A DNA stretch of 34,331 bases from Nitrospira japonica (lineage in GTDB: Bacteria > Nitrospirota > Thermodesulfovibrionia > Thermodesulfovibrionales > DYHX01), in assembly GCA_020723925.1 (NCBI GenBank), contig DYHX01000011.1:1-34331 (forward strand), given 5' to 3'. Below the pieces are notes generated by a model. That model saw only the letters and a program-made list of their open reading frames with translations, did not search any database and was not told the DNA's origin. Of the stretch, positions 1-8,358 are shown piece after piece. The first letter of the stretch is position 1. Each line of letters opens with the position of its first letter. Made by a program: the position numbers and the translations under genes.

Positions 1-45
1 AAACTTAGCAATAGTTTTTATAAAACCCTCAGAAAAAGTCAACTG

Positions 46-666
46 TTATTTTAAGCCTTTTAAAAGTTTTTTGCCTATAGCCCCCTCTCTAAGGATTCTT
101 ATCTCCTCTTCTATTACATCCACAATTGTTGATGGAAAGCCTCCTGGGGTAGGGCCACCATCAACTATAAGGTCAATCTTATCTCCAAAATAGGTTAATA
201 CCGTCTCTGCATTTTCAGCAGGCGGCATACCTGAGATGTTTGCACTTGTTGCTGTTATAGGAAAGCCTGCCTCCTTTGCGAGATATAGGGCAAAGGACTC
301 TCCAGGGATTCTCACCCCAACCCTACCTTCTGAAACTATGTATTCGGACAGACCCCCCTTTGCAGGAAGAAGTATTGTGAGAGGGCCTGGCCAGAATCTC
401 TCCATAAGGGATATGGCTGTATCATTCACCGATGCGACAATCAATGAGAGCAATCCTTTATCTCCAATAATCAGGGGCATTGCCTTTTCCTTCGGTCTCT
501 GTTTGATTCCATAAAGCCTTTTTAACGAATTTTCTATATCAAACTTCACTCCAAGGCCATAGAAGGTCTCTGTTGGATATGCGACAATGCCTCCAACATC
601 AAGGACAGCTATGGCTTCTATTACAGCAACTGTTATTGATGTTTCATGGATTTTTATAAGTTTCAT
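46..666 (-). CDS. tsaC: L-threonylcarbamoyladenylate synthase (Sua5/YciO/YrdC family)
   Basis: This protein makes threonylcarbamoyl-AMP from threonine, bicarbonate and ATP, the first step of the t6A37 modification of ANN-decoding tRNAs in the cytoplasm. The 206-residue product has the family signatures in order: AYPTETFYGLG near the N-terminus, KQRPKEKAMPL (the K-x-R pair), WPGPLTILL, VGVRIPG and TSANISG (the S-x-N pair). The K-R-S-N set is the family's known substrate-binding tetrad. I chose the ATG at 666 because MKLIKIHE.. is the usual family start. The frame stays open to a TTG at 750, but that extension is unlike the family and overlaps a good sigma-70-like promoter. The protein is a single YrdC domain without the C-terminal Sua5 domain. 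It is divergent from the RNA-binding-protein gene. Confidence 0.93.
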   Translation of the reverse strand: MKLIKIHETSITVAVIEAIAVLDVGGIVAYPTETFYGLGVKFDIENSLKRLYGIKQRPKEKAMPLIIGDKGLLSLIVASVNDTAISLMERFWPGPLTILLPAKGGLSEYIVSEGRVGVRIPGESFALYLAKEAGFPITATSANISGMPPAENAETVLTYFGDKIDLIVDGGPTPGGFPSTIVDVIEEEIRILREGAIGKKLLKGLK

Positions 667-711
667 TCCTGAAAATACTCTAACATATTTAGTGATTCCT
701 TCTAATTTTTC

Positions 712-740
712 TTGACAAAAGTTTATAATACTGGCATATT
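712..740 (+). promoter_or_regulatory. Candidate sigma-70 promoter for the RRM gene
   Basis: A perfect TTGACA (712-717) is followed after 17 bp by CATATT (735-740). Transcription would start near 747, giving a leader of about 70 nt that contains the hairpin at 768-786. It overlaps the opposing tsaC promoter, so the two divergent genes may compete for polymerase. Confidence 0.4.
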
Positions 741-750
741 TGGCTATCAA
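722..750 (-). promoter_or_regulatory. Candidate sigma-70 promoter for tsaC
   Basis: On the minus strand TTGATA (745-750) and TATAAA (722-727) are separated by 17 bp, about 55 bp upstream of the chosen ATG. This supports the shorter tsaC start. It is a consensus match only. Confidence 0.4.
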
Positions 751-767
751 GACATAGGCTGTATTGC

Positions 768-796
768 CCCAGGGCCTTGCCCTGGGATTTTATTTT
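768..796 (+). promoter_or_regulatory. Leader hairpin plus T-rich tract upstream of the RRM gene
   Basis: CCCAGGGC (768-775) and GCCCTGGG (779-786) form a perfect 8-bp stem with a 3-nt loop, followed directly by ATTTTATTTT. The shape is that of an intrinsic terminator, but it lies between the likely promoter and the ribosome binding site at about 803-815. An attenuator or autoregulatory site for the RNA-binding protein is therefore plausible. It cannot serve as a terminator of tsaC, which runs the other way. Confidence 0.6.
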
Positions 797-815
797 CAGA
801 TTGGAGGAAGGAAGG

Positions 816-1115
816 ATGGGCACAAAACTTTATGTGGGCAACATATCATTTCAGGCATCAGAGGATGACCTGAGGGAACTCTTCTCAAAGGCAGGAGAAG
901 TAGTATCAGCTAAGTTAATAACGGATGCTGCCACAGGAAGGCCGCGGGGCTTTGGTTTTGTTGAGATGGGCTCCGACTCGGCCGCGCAGAAGGCGATATC
1001 GATGCTCAACGGCAGCAGCTTCATGGATCGCAACATCGTTGTCAATGAGGCAAAACCGCAGGAAAAAAGGGAGAGAGGCGGTTTTGAAGGTAGAAGAGGC
1101 GGAGGCAGAAGATAG
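816..1115 (+). CDS. RRM-domain RNA-binding protein with Arg/Gly-rich tail
   Basis: A 99-residue single RNA recognition motif protein of the type found in cyanobacteria and many other bacteria, thought to bind RNA and often linked to cold shock or stress. RNP2 is LYVGNI at residues 5-10 and RNP1 is RGFGFVEM at 44-51. The domain ends near residue 80 and is followed by a basic RGG-like tail (GGFEGRRGGGRR). The start is the ATG at 816, directly behind a long purine-rich Shine-Dalgarno run (GGAGGAAGGAAGG); an in-frame extension back to 777 would read through the leader hairpin. The stretch around 940-1030 is visibly richer in G/C third positions (GCCGCG, TCGGCC, CTCAAC) than the flanking genes, which hints at transfer or recombination. 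Confidence 0.92.
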   Translation: MGTKLYVGNISFQASEDDLRELFSKAGEVVSAKLITDAATGRPRGFGFVEMGSDSAAQKAISMLNGSSFMDRNIVVNEAKPQEKRERGGFEGRRGGGRR

Positions 1116-1146
1116 TTTTTATATTTTATCCAGCCAGATAGACAGG

Positions 1147-1420
1147 TCAGGATTTCTTTAGAAGCATAGAGTCTTTAGAGAGATCCAGTTCTTTTGAAAC
1201 CACGTCACATTTGGACTGAAAGAGAAAAAAATATTTTCTTTTTAGAGTTAACTAATGTTTCGAAGTTTCCCTGGCCTTTGCTTATAATAAGTTGAGCATT
1301 GTCGAATGCCACCTGGAATGAAGGGGATGTCCACTGAAGGATAGTGCCGACTGCGTCAGAGCCGTTGTCTATGACCTCGCATGTATCGGTGAGACTGACT
1401 TCCTCTGCAAAATTGAAGAA
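1147..1420 (-). pseudogene. C-terminal remnant of a DUF89/ARMT1-like protein, frameshifted
   Basis: Reading the minus strand from about 1420 gives a continuous stretch with EVIDNGSDAVGTILQW, then AQLIISKGQGNFETL, then KKKIFF. These are hallmarks of the C-terminal half of DUF89 (COG1578, ARMT1-like damage-control phosphatases), including the D-N-G-S-D and S-K-G-Q-G-N-F-E-T motifs. The frame breaks at an A7 run (1225-1231). Removing one base restores SKCDVVSKELDLSKDSM and a stop at 1147-1149. No N-terminal half is present: upstream of about 1420 the sequence is short-repeat DNA and then purE. I therefore call it a decayed, truncated gene. The frameshift alone could be a homopolymer sequencing error, but the missing N-terminus could not. 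Confidence 0.8.
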
Positions 1421-1530
1421 GTGTCAGTGTCGGTGAACAGTGTCAGTAATTAGTGCAAGTGAATAGTGACAGTGTCAGTAAAAGAAAAGAACTGACACTG
1501 TTCACCGACACTAAAAAACTGACACTAAAC
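1421..1530. repeat. GTGTCAG/GTGAACA short-repeat tract with a perfect 22-bp inverted repeat
   Basis: The stretch is built from GTGTCA, GTGTCGG, GTGAACA and GTGAATA-type words. A perfect 22-bp inverted repeat (1426-1447 and 1491-1512) encloses 43 nt, so the transcript could fold into a long hairpin. It lies just downstream of purE and may end or protect the purine-operon transcript. It also marks the point where the DUF89 gene is truncated. Nothing else is visible in 1531-1562. Confidence 0.75.
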
Positions 1531-1562
1531 ACTGATTTGCATTTTGAATTTAACACTACTCG

Positions 1563-2057
1563 TCACTGTTTTCTGAGCGCCTCTGCCTTTTTCTCAACTT
1601 CATCAGCCATCTTCTTCTTGTAATCTCTTAATTTCTTTGCAACCTTTGCATCCTTTCTTCCGATAATCTGGGCTGCAAGGATTGCTGCATTCTTTGCCCC
1701 TGCCCTGCCAACTGCCATTGTGGCAACAGGTACGCCTGGGGGCATCTGGACTGTTGACAGCAGAGAGTCAAAACCCTGAAGAGGGGATGAGTTTATGGGG
1801 ACGCCTATTACAGGCAGTATAGTATGGGCTGCAAGAATCCCTGCAAGATGGGCTGCTGCACCAGCCCCGGCTATGATTACATCGATACCATTCTTTTCGG
1901 CCACTGATGCAAGTTGCATGGCACGCTCTGGTGTCCTGTGAGCCGAGGCAATGGTCATCTCGATTGGTATATCAAACTCTTTTAAAATCTCCTCTGCCTC
2001 TTTCATCACAGGCAGGTCTGAATCACTTCCCATGACTATTAAGACCTGTGGTTTCAT
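1563..2057 (-). CDS. purE: N5-carboxyaminoimidazole ribonucleotide mutase (PurE class I)
   Basis: The enzyme converts N5-CAIR to CAIR in purine synthesis. The 164 residues match the usual class I length. The sequence shows VMGSDSDLPVM at the N-terminus (phosphate-binding loop), SAHRTPERA near residue 39 (active-site His), and GAGAAAHLAGILAAHT. The class I enzyme needs PurK as partner, and none is in this window. The ATG at 2057 has a GGAGG Shine-Dalgarno about 6 nt upstream. It is the last gene of the purH-purD-purE run, with 22 nt separating it from purD. Confidence 0.96.
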   Translation of the reverse strand: MKPQVLIVMGSDSDLPVMKEAEEILKEFDIPIEMTIASAHRTPERAMQLASVAEKNGIDVIIAGAGAAAHLAGILAAHTILPVIGVPINSSPLQGFDSLLSTVQMPPGVPVATMAVGRAGAKNAAILAAQIIGRKDAKVAKKLRDYKKKMADEVEKKAEALRKQ

Positions 2058-2079
2058 AATTTTCCTCCTATGTAACTCA

Positions 2080-3354
2080 TTATGGTCTTTTTATTGCCCT
2101 ATCTGCTATATCCTTCCTGTAATGCATGCCGTCAAAATGTATCTCTTCTATAGCCCTGTATACCTTTTCTTTTGCATCTTTTATATCAGCACCAATGGCT
2201 GTAACTCCAAGCACTCTCCCGCCGGCCGTTACAATATCTCCATTGTTGAATGATGTGCCGGCATGGAATATGACGACATCCTTATGTTTCTTTGCATCAT
2301 CAAGACCCTTTATAACTTTCCCTTTCTCGTATTTTCCTGGATAACCCTTTGATGCTATAACAACACAGACAGATGCCTCTGGCTTCCATTCGAGGTTAAT
2401 ATCAGAGAGACGCTCATCTGCTATTGCGAAGGCTATGTCTACGATGTCTGTCTTGAGTCTTGAGAGCACAGGCTGGGTCTCGGGGTCCCCGAGGCGGCAA
2501 TTGAACTCAAGGACGTATGGATGACCATCCCTTATCATCAGGCCGGCATAGAGTATCCCTTTGTATTTTATGCCCTCCGAGTTGAGCCCCTTGAGGGTTG
2601 GCCGCATAACCCTTTCCATTATCACTGACTCAAGTTCTTTTGTTATCACAGGCGCGGGGCTGTACGAACCCATCCCTCCTGTGTTTGGGCCTTTATCGCC
2701 ATCAAAGACCCTTTTGTGGTCCTGGGAGCTTACCATTGGAGCTATCACCTTGCCATCCGTAAATGCCATGAAAGATGCCTCTTCGCCATAAATGCATTCT
2801 TCGACAATCACCCTGTTGCCGGCATCTCCGAAAACCCCCTCTTTCATTATAAGCTTCAGGGCATTGATTGCCTCATCAGCTGTGCCTGCAACGATCACGC
2901 CTTTGCCTGCTGCAAGACCGTCTGCCTTTATGACTATGGGTGCACCCTTGAGTCTTACATAGTCCTCTGCATGGATGTAAGATGTGAATACCCTGTGCTC
3001 TGCAGTGGGTATTCCATATCGCCTCATGAAGTCCTTCGCAGAGACCTTGCTCGATTCAAGCTGTGCGGCTGTTCTGTTAGGACCGAGGATTCTCAATCCC
3101 TCCTTTTCAAAGACATCTACAATTCCTCTGGATAGGGGTTCTTCGGGTCCAACAATGGTCAGATCAATCCACTCATATTTGACAAAATCCAGAAGTGCAT
3201 CAAAGTCGTTTGAACCAACGTCTATGCATTCTGCCATATCTGCAATGCCGGCATTTCCCGGACAGCAGTAAATCTTATCCACATGTGGGCTCTGAGAAAG
3301 CTTCCATACAATGGCGTGTTCTCTGCCGCCACCCCCGATAACAAGGACCTTCAT
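2080..3354 (-). CDS. purD: Phosphoribosylamine-glycine ligase
   Basis: An ATP-grasp ligase joining phosphoribosylamine and glycine to make GAR. The 424 residues match the family. Visible motifs are MKVLVIGGGGREHA at the start, IKADGLAAGKGV (ATP-grasp), GPNTGGMGSYSPAP, and EFNCRLGDPETQ with the metal-binding Glu/Asn. The start is the ATG at 3354, six nt behind AAGGAG; a TTG two codons upstream is less likely. It sits between purH and purE, but the 84-nt gap to purH is filled by a short TTCACT-type repeat tract. Confidence 0.96.
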   Translation of the reverse strand: MKVLVIGGGGREHAIVWKLSQSPHVDKIYCCPGNAGIADMAECIDVGSNDFDALLDFVKYEWIDLTIVGPEEPLSRGIVDVFEKEGLRILGPNRTAAQLESSKVSAKDFMRRYGIPTAEHRVFTSYIHAEDYVRLKGAPIVIKADGLAAGKGVIVAGTADEAINALKLIMKEGVFGDAGNRVIVEECIYGEEASFMAFTDGKVIAPMVSSQDHKRVFDGDKGPNTGGMGSYSPAPVITKELESVIMERVMRPTLKGLNSEGIKYKGILYAGLMIRDGHPYVLEFNCRLGDPETQPVLSRLKTDIVDIAFAIADERLSDINLEWKPEASVCVVIASKGYPGKYEKGKVIKGLDDAKKHKDVVIFHAGTSFNNGDIVTAGGRVLGVTAIGADIKDAKEKVYRAIEEIHFDGMHYRKDIADRAIKRP

Positions 3355-3365
3355 GTCCAACTCCT

Positions 3366-3434
3366 TAAGTGAATAGTCGTTAGTGAACAGTCGTCAGTAA
3401 AAACTATTCACTTTTCACTATTCACTTTTCACTG
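3366..3434. repeat. TTCACT/AGTGAACAGT short-repeat tract between purH and purD
   Basis: The tract has GTGAATAGTCGTTAGTGAAC on one side and tandem ACTATTCACTTTTCACT units on the other. The two halves are partly complementary and could form a hairpin. The word family is the same as at 1421-1530. It fills nearly the whole intergenic gap without breaking either gene. Confidence 0.7.
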
Positions 3435-3438
3435 TCTT

Positions 3439-4986
3439 TTAATGTCTGAAATGCCTTACACCTGTTATTAGCATTGCCATATCATATTCATCTGCAGCAG
3501 CAATTACCTCATCATCTCTCATTGCACCCCCCGGTTGAATAATAGCTGTAACACCAACCTTGTGAAGCATGTCTATACCATCTCTGAATGGGAAGAAACC
3601 ATCTGATGCAACAACGGAGCCTCTGAGGGATTCAAGTGCGTTTATCGCACCTGTCTTTGCTGAATAAACCCTGCTTGTCTGGCCAATGCCTATGCCTGCG
3701 GTCCTGTCCTTGAAAGTATAGACTATTGCATTTGATTTGACATGCTTGCATACCTTCCATGCAAAGGATAGACCCTCAAGCTCTTCTGGCGTTGGCTGTC
3801 TTTTTGTAACTGCCTTCAGTGAAGCGACATCGACCTTCGTCGTGTCCCAGTCCTGTAGCAGCAAGCCGCCAGCAACCCTTTTTATGTCCCAGTCATTGAG
3901 CTGCCTGGACATGTCAGGTATCTCAAGAAGTCTTATATTCGGTTTCTTTGAGAATACCTCAATGGCATCTTTTGTGAAGCCCGGTGCAATTACCACCTCA
4001 ACAAACAGGTTTGTAATCTCCTCAGCAGCCTCTCCATCAACTACCACATTGAATGCTATGACGCCTCCGAATGCCGACACCGGGTCTGTCTTTGCAGCCT
4101 TTCTGTATGCCTCAGCAGGTGTCCTTCCAAGGGCAACTCCGCACGGGTTATTGTGTTTGATTATTGCGCATGCAGTCTCGTCAAACTCCATGGCTAACAA
4201 AAGGGCAGAATGTGTGTCGAGGTAGTTATTGAAGGACATATCCTTACCCTGAAGTATTCTTACATCTGCAAGTGATAAACCATCGATTCTCTCTTTATAG
4301 AATGCTGCCTTCTGATGAGGGTTTTCACCGTATCTGAGTAAAAATGCCCTTTTAAAGGTCATGGTGAGGTCTTCTGGGAATGTCTTTTCTTCTTCTGTTA
4401 TCCCTGTAAGGTAATCTGCGATTATTGTGTCGTATTTTGATGTATGCCTGAAGACCTTTTTAGCAAGCTTAACCCTTGTCTTATAGCTTATATCACCATT
4501 CAGGTTTTTCATTTCCTTGATGATGTGGTCATAGTCTGCTGGGTCGACAACAACCACAACATCCTGAAAGTTTTTTGATGCAGAACGAAGCATTGTGGGA
4601 CCACCGATATCTATGTTTTCGATGGCCTCGGAGAATGGAACGTTAGGTTTTGAGATTGTCTCCTCGAATGGATACAGATTCACCACAACCATGTCTATGG
4701 GCTCTATGCCGTGCTTCTTTATATCCTCCATGTCTTTCGGATTGTCTCTCCTGTAGAGGAGTCCACCGTGGATTTTCGGATGCAGGGTCTTCAGTCTTCC
4801 GTCAAGCATTTCAGGGAAGCCTGTATAATCCGACACCTCCTTCACCGGCACGCCCGCATCACTCAATGCCTTTGCAGTGCCGCCTGTTGAGAGTATCTCA
4901 ACCCCGAATGAATGAAGCGCATTTGCAAGATTAACTATGCCTTCCTTATCTGATACACTTATGAGTGCCCTCCTGACCTTTGGCAT
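3439..4986 (-). CDS. purH: Bifunctional AICAR formyltransferase/IMP cyclohydrolase
   Basis: It catalyses the last two steps to IMP. The N-terminal MGS-like IMP cyclohydrolase domain (about residues 1-150) has [18 protein letters not shown] and [16 protein letters not shown]. The C-terminal AICAR transformylase domain has [13 protein letters not shown], with the catalytic Lys-His pair, and [10 protein letters not shown]. The 515 residues match the family. The ATG at 4986 follows an AAGGGGG-type Shine-Dalgarno. It lies 18 nt downstream of radC, which suggests read-through from the upstream genes. Confidence 0.97.
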   Translation of the reverse strand: MPKVRRALISVSDKEGIVNLANALHSFGVEILSTGGTAKALSDAGVPVKEVSDYTGFPEMLDGRLKTLHPKIHGGLLYRRDNPKDMEDIKKHGIEPIDMVVVNLYPFEETISKPNVPFSEAIENIDIGGPTMLRSASKNFQDVVVVVDPADYDHIIKEMKNLNGDISYKTRVKLAKKVFRHTSKYDTIIADYLTGITEEEKTFPEDLTMTFKRAFLLRYGENPHQKAAFYKERIDGLSLADVRILQGKDMSFNNYLDTHSALLLAMEFDETACAIIKHNNPCGVALGRTPAEAYRKAAKTDPVSAFGGVIAFNVVVDGEAAEEITNLFVEVVIAPGFTKDAIEVFSKKPNIRLLEIPDMSRQLNDWDIKRVAGGLLLQDWDTTKVDVASLKAVTKRQPTPEELEGLSFAWKVCKHVKSNAIVYTFKDRTAGIGIGQTSRVYSAKTGAINALESLRGSVVASDGFFPFRDGIDMLHKVGVTAIIQPGGAMRDDEVIAAADEYDMAMLITGVRHFRH

Positions 4987-5004
4987 ATAAACCCCCTTAA
5001 AGAT

Positions 5005-5709
5005 TTAAGATTTCTTAGATGTAATTGCTAAGAGTCCGTTGTCCATAAAACTCGTATATTGTCCATCTCCTATTATTACATGGTCGAGGACCCTTATGCC
5101 CACTATCTCGCCTGTGTGCACGAGCCTCTCGGTTATCGAGATGTCTTCACGGCTTGGGTTCGGGTCTCCACTGGGGTGGTTGTGGACAAAGATAACAGAT
5201 GCTGCTGATTCCTTTATCGCCTCCCTGAATGCCTCACGAGGATGTATCAGGGAGTTTGTGAGTGTGCCCTCAGAAATCTTGCAGTCCCTGAATATTCTGT
5301 TTTTTGCATCGAGCATTGCACAGTAGAAGACCTCCTTCTTTAGATCCTTGACCTGTGGGTGGTAGTAAGAATATACGTTATGGCTTGATGAAAAGACAGG
5401 TCCCTTTTCATTCGGTTCGCTCAGGAGCCTTTTGCCGAGCTCAAAAGCAGCCTTTATCTGGGCTACCTTTGCAGTGCCCATACCTTTGAGAGAGGCGAAT
5501 TCCTTCAGGGCTGCGCTGTCTATGTTTTTAAGGTCCCCAAAGTTGTTTAATATTTCCATTGCGAGGTCGATGGCGCTTTTCCCCCCGCCCCCTGTCCTGA
5601 GTATTATCGCAAGGAGATGTGCACTGGATAAATTATCAGCCCCGAGTTTAAGGAGTCTTTCTCTTGGTCGTTCATCCTCGGGCCAGCTTTTTATGCTCTG
5701 ATACCCCAT
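5005..5709 (-). CDS. radC: RadC/UPF0758 family JAMM-domain protein
   Basis: The 234-residue protein has an N-terminal helix-hairpin-helix region (about residues 40-90, SLKGMGTAKVAQIKAA) and a C-terminal JAMM/MPN+ metal-binding motif, HNHPSGDPNPSREDI. The start ENERPRERL-like region (WPEDERPRERLLKLG) is typical. The role of RadC is unsettled: the old DNA-repair assignment was withdrawn in E. coli. The ATG at 5709 has an AGGAAT-type Shine-Dalgarno 7 nt upstream. It sits between metG and purH in the same direction. Confidence 0.94.
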   Translation of the reverse strand: MGYQSIKSWPEDERPRERLLKLGADNLSSAHLLAIILRTGGGGKSAIDLAMEILNNFGDLKNIDSAALKEFASLKGMGTAKVAQIKAAFELGKRLLSEPNEKGPVFSSSHNVYSYYHPQVKDLKKEVFYCAMLDAKNRIFRDCKISEGTLTNSLIHPREAFREAIKESAASVIFVHNHPSGDPNPSREDISITERLVHTGEIVGIRVLDHVIIGDGQYTSFMDNGLLAITSKKS

Positions 5710-5764
5710 ATAAAGATTCCTAAATAGTAAGCCCTGAACTGCGAATCGATTTTAGCATAATTAT

Positions 5765-7354
5765 TTAATCTTTGCTCCCTGCTTCAAGTCCCTTTCGACT
5801 CCCTACTTTTTCTATTCTCGGAAATAGCGCCTCGCCCTTCTTGATCTTTGTCCCTGGCTTAAGCCTTCCCCACCTTGCCTCTTTATCGAGATTAATTTTT
5901 GATAGCTCTCCTTCGAGTCCAAGCTGCTCCCATAGTCTCTGTGTTGCATCAGGCATGAATGGATTTAGATAAAGGGCGAGAAATCTTAATGCCTCAGCAG
6001 CAGAATACAATACGGTCATTAGTCGTGCATGTTTTCCAGGGTCTTTTGCGAGCGCCCACGGTGCAGATAAGTCGATGTATTTATTTGTGCAGGATACAAG
6101 CTCCCATATCTCATCAAGTGCCTTATGGAAGGACAGGCAGTGAAGCGAGTCATCTATCTTTTTAAGTATGCCCTCTGCGATGTTCTTAATCTCTTTTTCT
6201 TCTTCATCTGGCTGAGGGATCTCGCCTTTAAAGTACTTATTAATCATCGCAAATATCCTGCTTGCAAGATTGCCAAAATCGTTTGCAAGGTCTGTGTTTA
6301 TGCGTTTTATCATCGTATCTTCTGAGAAATCCCCATCTAAACCGAAAGGCACTTCTCTGAAAAGGAAATACCTGAATGCATCAACGCCATATTCATCGAT
6401 CATCTCATTCGGGTCAACAACATTGCCAAGAGACTTTGACATCTTCTTTCCATCAACGGTCCACCACCCATGGGCGAAGATGTTCTCCGGCAGCGGCATA
6501 CCTAAAGCCATGAGCATTGTTGACCAGTATACAGCATGGGTTGTGAGGATGTCCTTGCCAACAATGTGGTGGTCAGCAGGCCACCAATCTCCGTGAACCG
6601 TGAACCGTGAACCGTGAACCGATGGGGCAAGATACCTTGTGGCTGAATAATAATTAACAAGTGCATCAAACCATACGTATGTCACGAAGTTTTCATCAAA
6701 TGGAAGGGGAATGCCCCATGAGAGCCTGTGCCTGGGCCTTGATATGCATAGGTCGCCAAGTGGCTGGGTTCTGAGAAATCCGAGCACCTCGTTTCGTCTT
6801 GTCTCAGGCAGGATGTAATAGGGATTGTCCTCAATATATTTGATAAGCCTCTCCTGATACCTGGACATCAGAAAGAAATAGTTTTCTTCTTCTATGTGAT
6901 CTACAGGCCTTCCGCAGTCAGGACAGTTTCCACCAACGAGGTCTTTCTCCATCCAGAACCTTTCATCGGGTGTGCAGTACCATCCTGAGTAAGACCTTTT
7001 CTCTATCTCGCCTTTTCCCCATAATCTCTCCAGTAGTTCGTGGACTACTTTCTTGTGCTCGGTATCGGTTGTTCTTATGAAGGCATCATTTGTGATATTG
7101 AGTTTTATCCACAGGTTCTTAAAATTTTCGACCATGATATCCGCATGCCCTTTGGGTGTACGGCCCTTTTCCATTGCTGCTTTTTCGACCTTCTGGCCGT
7201 GTTCATCTGTGCCTGTCAGGAAGAATACCCTTCTTCCCTTCAGCCTGTTATACCTCGCGAGGATGTCTGCAGCGGTGGTTGTATATGCGTGGCCTATATG
7301 CGGGACATCATTGACATAATAGATTGGCGTTGTAGCAAAAAACTTTTCTTTCAT
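5765..7354 (-). CDS. metG: Methionine-tRNA ligase, short form without the C-terminal tRNA-binding domain
   Basis: A class I aminoacyl-tRNA synthetase charging tRNA-Met. Visible are TTPIYYVNDVPHIGHAYT (the HIGH motif), the zinc-knuckle region with WYCTPDERFW then CPDCGRPVD, WPADHHIVGKDIL and KKMSKSLGN (KMSKS). The 529 residues and the lack of a C-terminal EMAPII/Trbp111 domain fit the short form. In the knuckle one position that is often Cys is Asp (CTPDE). The ATG at 7354 overlaps the ricT stop as ATGA, suggesting translational coupling, and MKEKFFATTPIYY is the usual start; an ATG at 7375 would add 7 residues. A CCGTGAA tandem repeat is inserted in frame at residues 245-255, just before the WPADHH motif. 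Confidence 0.95.
   Translation of the reverse strand: MKEKFFATTPIYYVNDVPHIGHAYTTTAADILARYNRLKGRRVFFLTGTDEHGQKVEKAAMEKGRTPKGHADIMVENFKNLWIKLNITNDAFIRTTDTEHKKVVHELLERLWGKGEIEKRSYSGWYCTPDERFWMEKDLVGGNCPDCGRPVDHIEEENYFFLMSRYQERLIKYIEDNPYYILPETRRNEVLGFLRTQPLGDLCISRPRHRLSWGIPLPFDENFVTYVWFDALVNYYSATRYLAPSVHGSRFTVHGDWWPADHHIVGKDILTTHAVYWSTMLMALGMPLPENIFAHGWWTVDGKKMSKSLGNVVDPNEMIDEYGVDAFRYFLFREVPFGLDGDFSEDTMIKRINTDLANDFGNLASRIFAMINKYFKGEIPQPDEEEKEIKNIAEGILKKIDDSLHCLSFHKALDEIWELVSCTNKYIDLSAPWALAKDPGKHARLMTVLYSAAEALRFLALYLNPFMPDATQRLWEQLGLEGELSKINLDKEARWGRLKPGTKIKKGEALFPRIEKVGSRKGLEAGSKD
6591..6621. repeat. In-frame CCGTGAA heptamer array inside metG
   Basis: Four perfect copies of CCGTGAA plus CCG. 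On the coding strand it reads GGTTCAC and gives SVHGSRFTVHG. Three heptamers make 21 nt, so the repeat visits all three frames and must lack stops in each. It sits in a loop between the conserved tyrosine-rich YYSATRYL and WPADHHIVG segments. Confidence 0.9.
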
Positions 7355-8238
7355 CTTCTGCGAAGTTTTCTCCATCGCCTTTTTTTGTGCCTATGGGACC
7401 TCTCCTGCTTTGTGGATTCATTCGAAGAGACCTTTTTCGTGGGATGAGATGCCTGACCCATCTGGGTAGACGGAGCATCTTGCCTCGTATTGTCGTCTAC
7501 CCTCGGAGATTCCTCTGCAGGGGGAAGCGGTGCATCTTCTATAACCTCAATAAGTTCTTCTTCCTCTGTTATGGCAGCTGTTTCTTCGTCCTGAAATGCC
7601 TCGTCTGCTTCGTCAGTATATTCATAGCTCAGGCAGCACATGAGCCTTCCACACACGCCTGACAGCTTGCTTGCATTTAGCACGAGATCCTGACGTTTTG
7701 CCATTTTTATAGATATTGGTTCAAAAGATGTGAGGAATGTCTTGCAGCATAGTTCTCTACCGCATATTCCGAGGCCACCAACGATCTTTGCCTCGTCCCT
7801 CACTCCTATCTGCCTCATCTCTATTCTCGTCTTGAATTTCGCAGCAAGGTCTTTGACAAGCTCTCTGAAATCTATCCTCCCATCAGCGGTGAAATAAAAG
7901 ATAAAACGCTTCTTATCGAGTGTGACCTCGGTGCAGATGAGTTTCATTGGAAGACCCCTTGCCATTAGCCTTTCAAGGCAGTAATTCCGCGCCTCTGTTT
8001 CAAGGCTCTCATTCTCCTTTTTCTGCTTCAGGTCTTCCTCTGTTGCCTTCCTCAGTATCTTCTTGAGTTCTTTTTCAGGGTTCTCAACTGTATGCCTTCC
8101 TACAATAACATTGCCAATGCTCAGGCCGAGATCTGACTCCACAACAACGAGGTCTCCCTTTTCGACTTCTATACCGTTTACCTCAAAGTCATAAACCTTT
8201 CCACAGACCTTGAATCTTATTCCAATCACATCGGGCAT
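7351..8238 (-). CDS. ricT: PSP1 domain protein, RicT/YaaT-like
   Basis: RicT (YaaT) is part of the Fe-S-containing RicAFT complex in Bacillus, where it affects RNase Y and mRNA processing; here only the family is certain. The 295-residue protein has the PSP1 core with a long helix, IRFKVCGK.. at the start and the two cysteine clusters CGRELCC and CGRLMCC near residues 170-205, which match the known cluster-binding set. The last 80 residues are acidic and then strongly basic (KQERSHRHKKRRWRKLRRR), a low-complexity tail not needed for the fold. The ATG at 8238 follows AAGAGGT; 22 upstream codons are open but unlike the family. Its place between holB and metG is a widely conserved arrangement. 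Confidence 0.92.
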   Translation of the reverse strand: MPDVIGIRFKVCGKVYDFEVNGIEVEKGDLVVVESDLGLSIGNVIVGRHTVENPEKELKKILRKATEEDLKQKKENESLETEARNYCLERLMARGLPMKLICTEVTLDKKRFIFYFTADGRIDFRELVKDLAAKFKTRIEMRQIGVRDEAKIVGGLGICGRELCCKTFLTSFEPISIKMAKRQDLVLNASKLSGVCGRLMCCLSYEYTDEADEAFQDEETAAITEEEELIEVIEDAPLPPAEESPRVDDNTRQDAPSTQMGQASHPTKKVSSNESTKQERSHRHKKRRWRKLRRR

Positions 8239-8358
8239 CCTGTTACCTCTTGAAGAAAATTCTAAATCCTGAGCGCTAAATCCTATACAATACCAAATGA
8301 CCAAAACCTGTTCCTGACAGGTTCAGGAATTCAAAACTGTTCTGGACATTTGGATTTT

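Noticed and set aside
667-750. N-terminal extension of tsaC to the TTG at 750
   Set aside because: The extra residues are unlike the family and overlap a TTGATA-N17-TATAAA promoter; the ATG at 666 gives the usual start.
777-815. In-frame N-terminal extension of the RRM protein
   Set aside because: It would read through the leader hairpin, and the ATG at 816 has the strong ribosome binding site.
925-1161. Alternative-frame open stretch within and after the RRM gene
   Set aside because: It is an out-of-frame shadow of a GC-rich coding segment, with no ribosome site.
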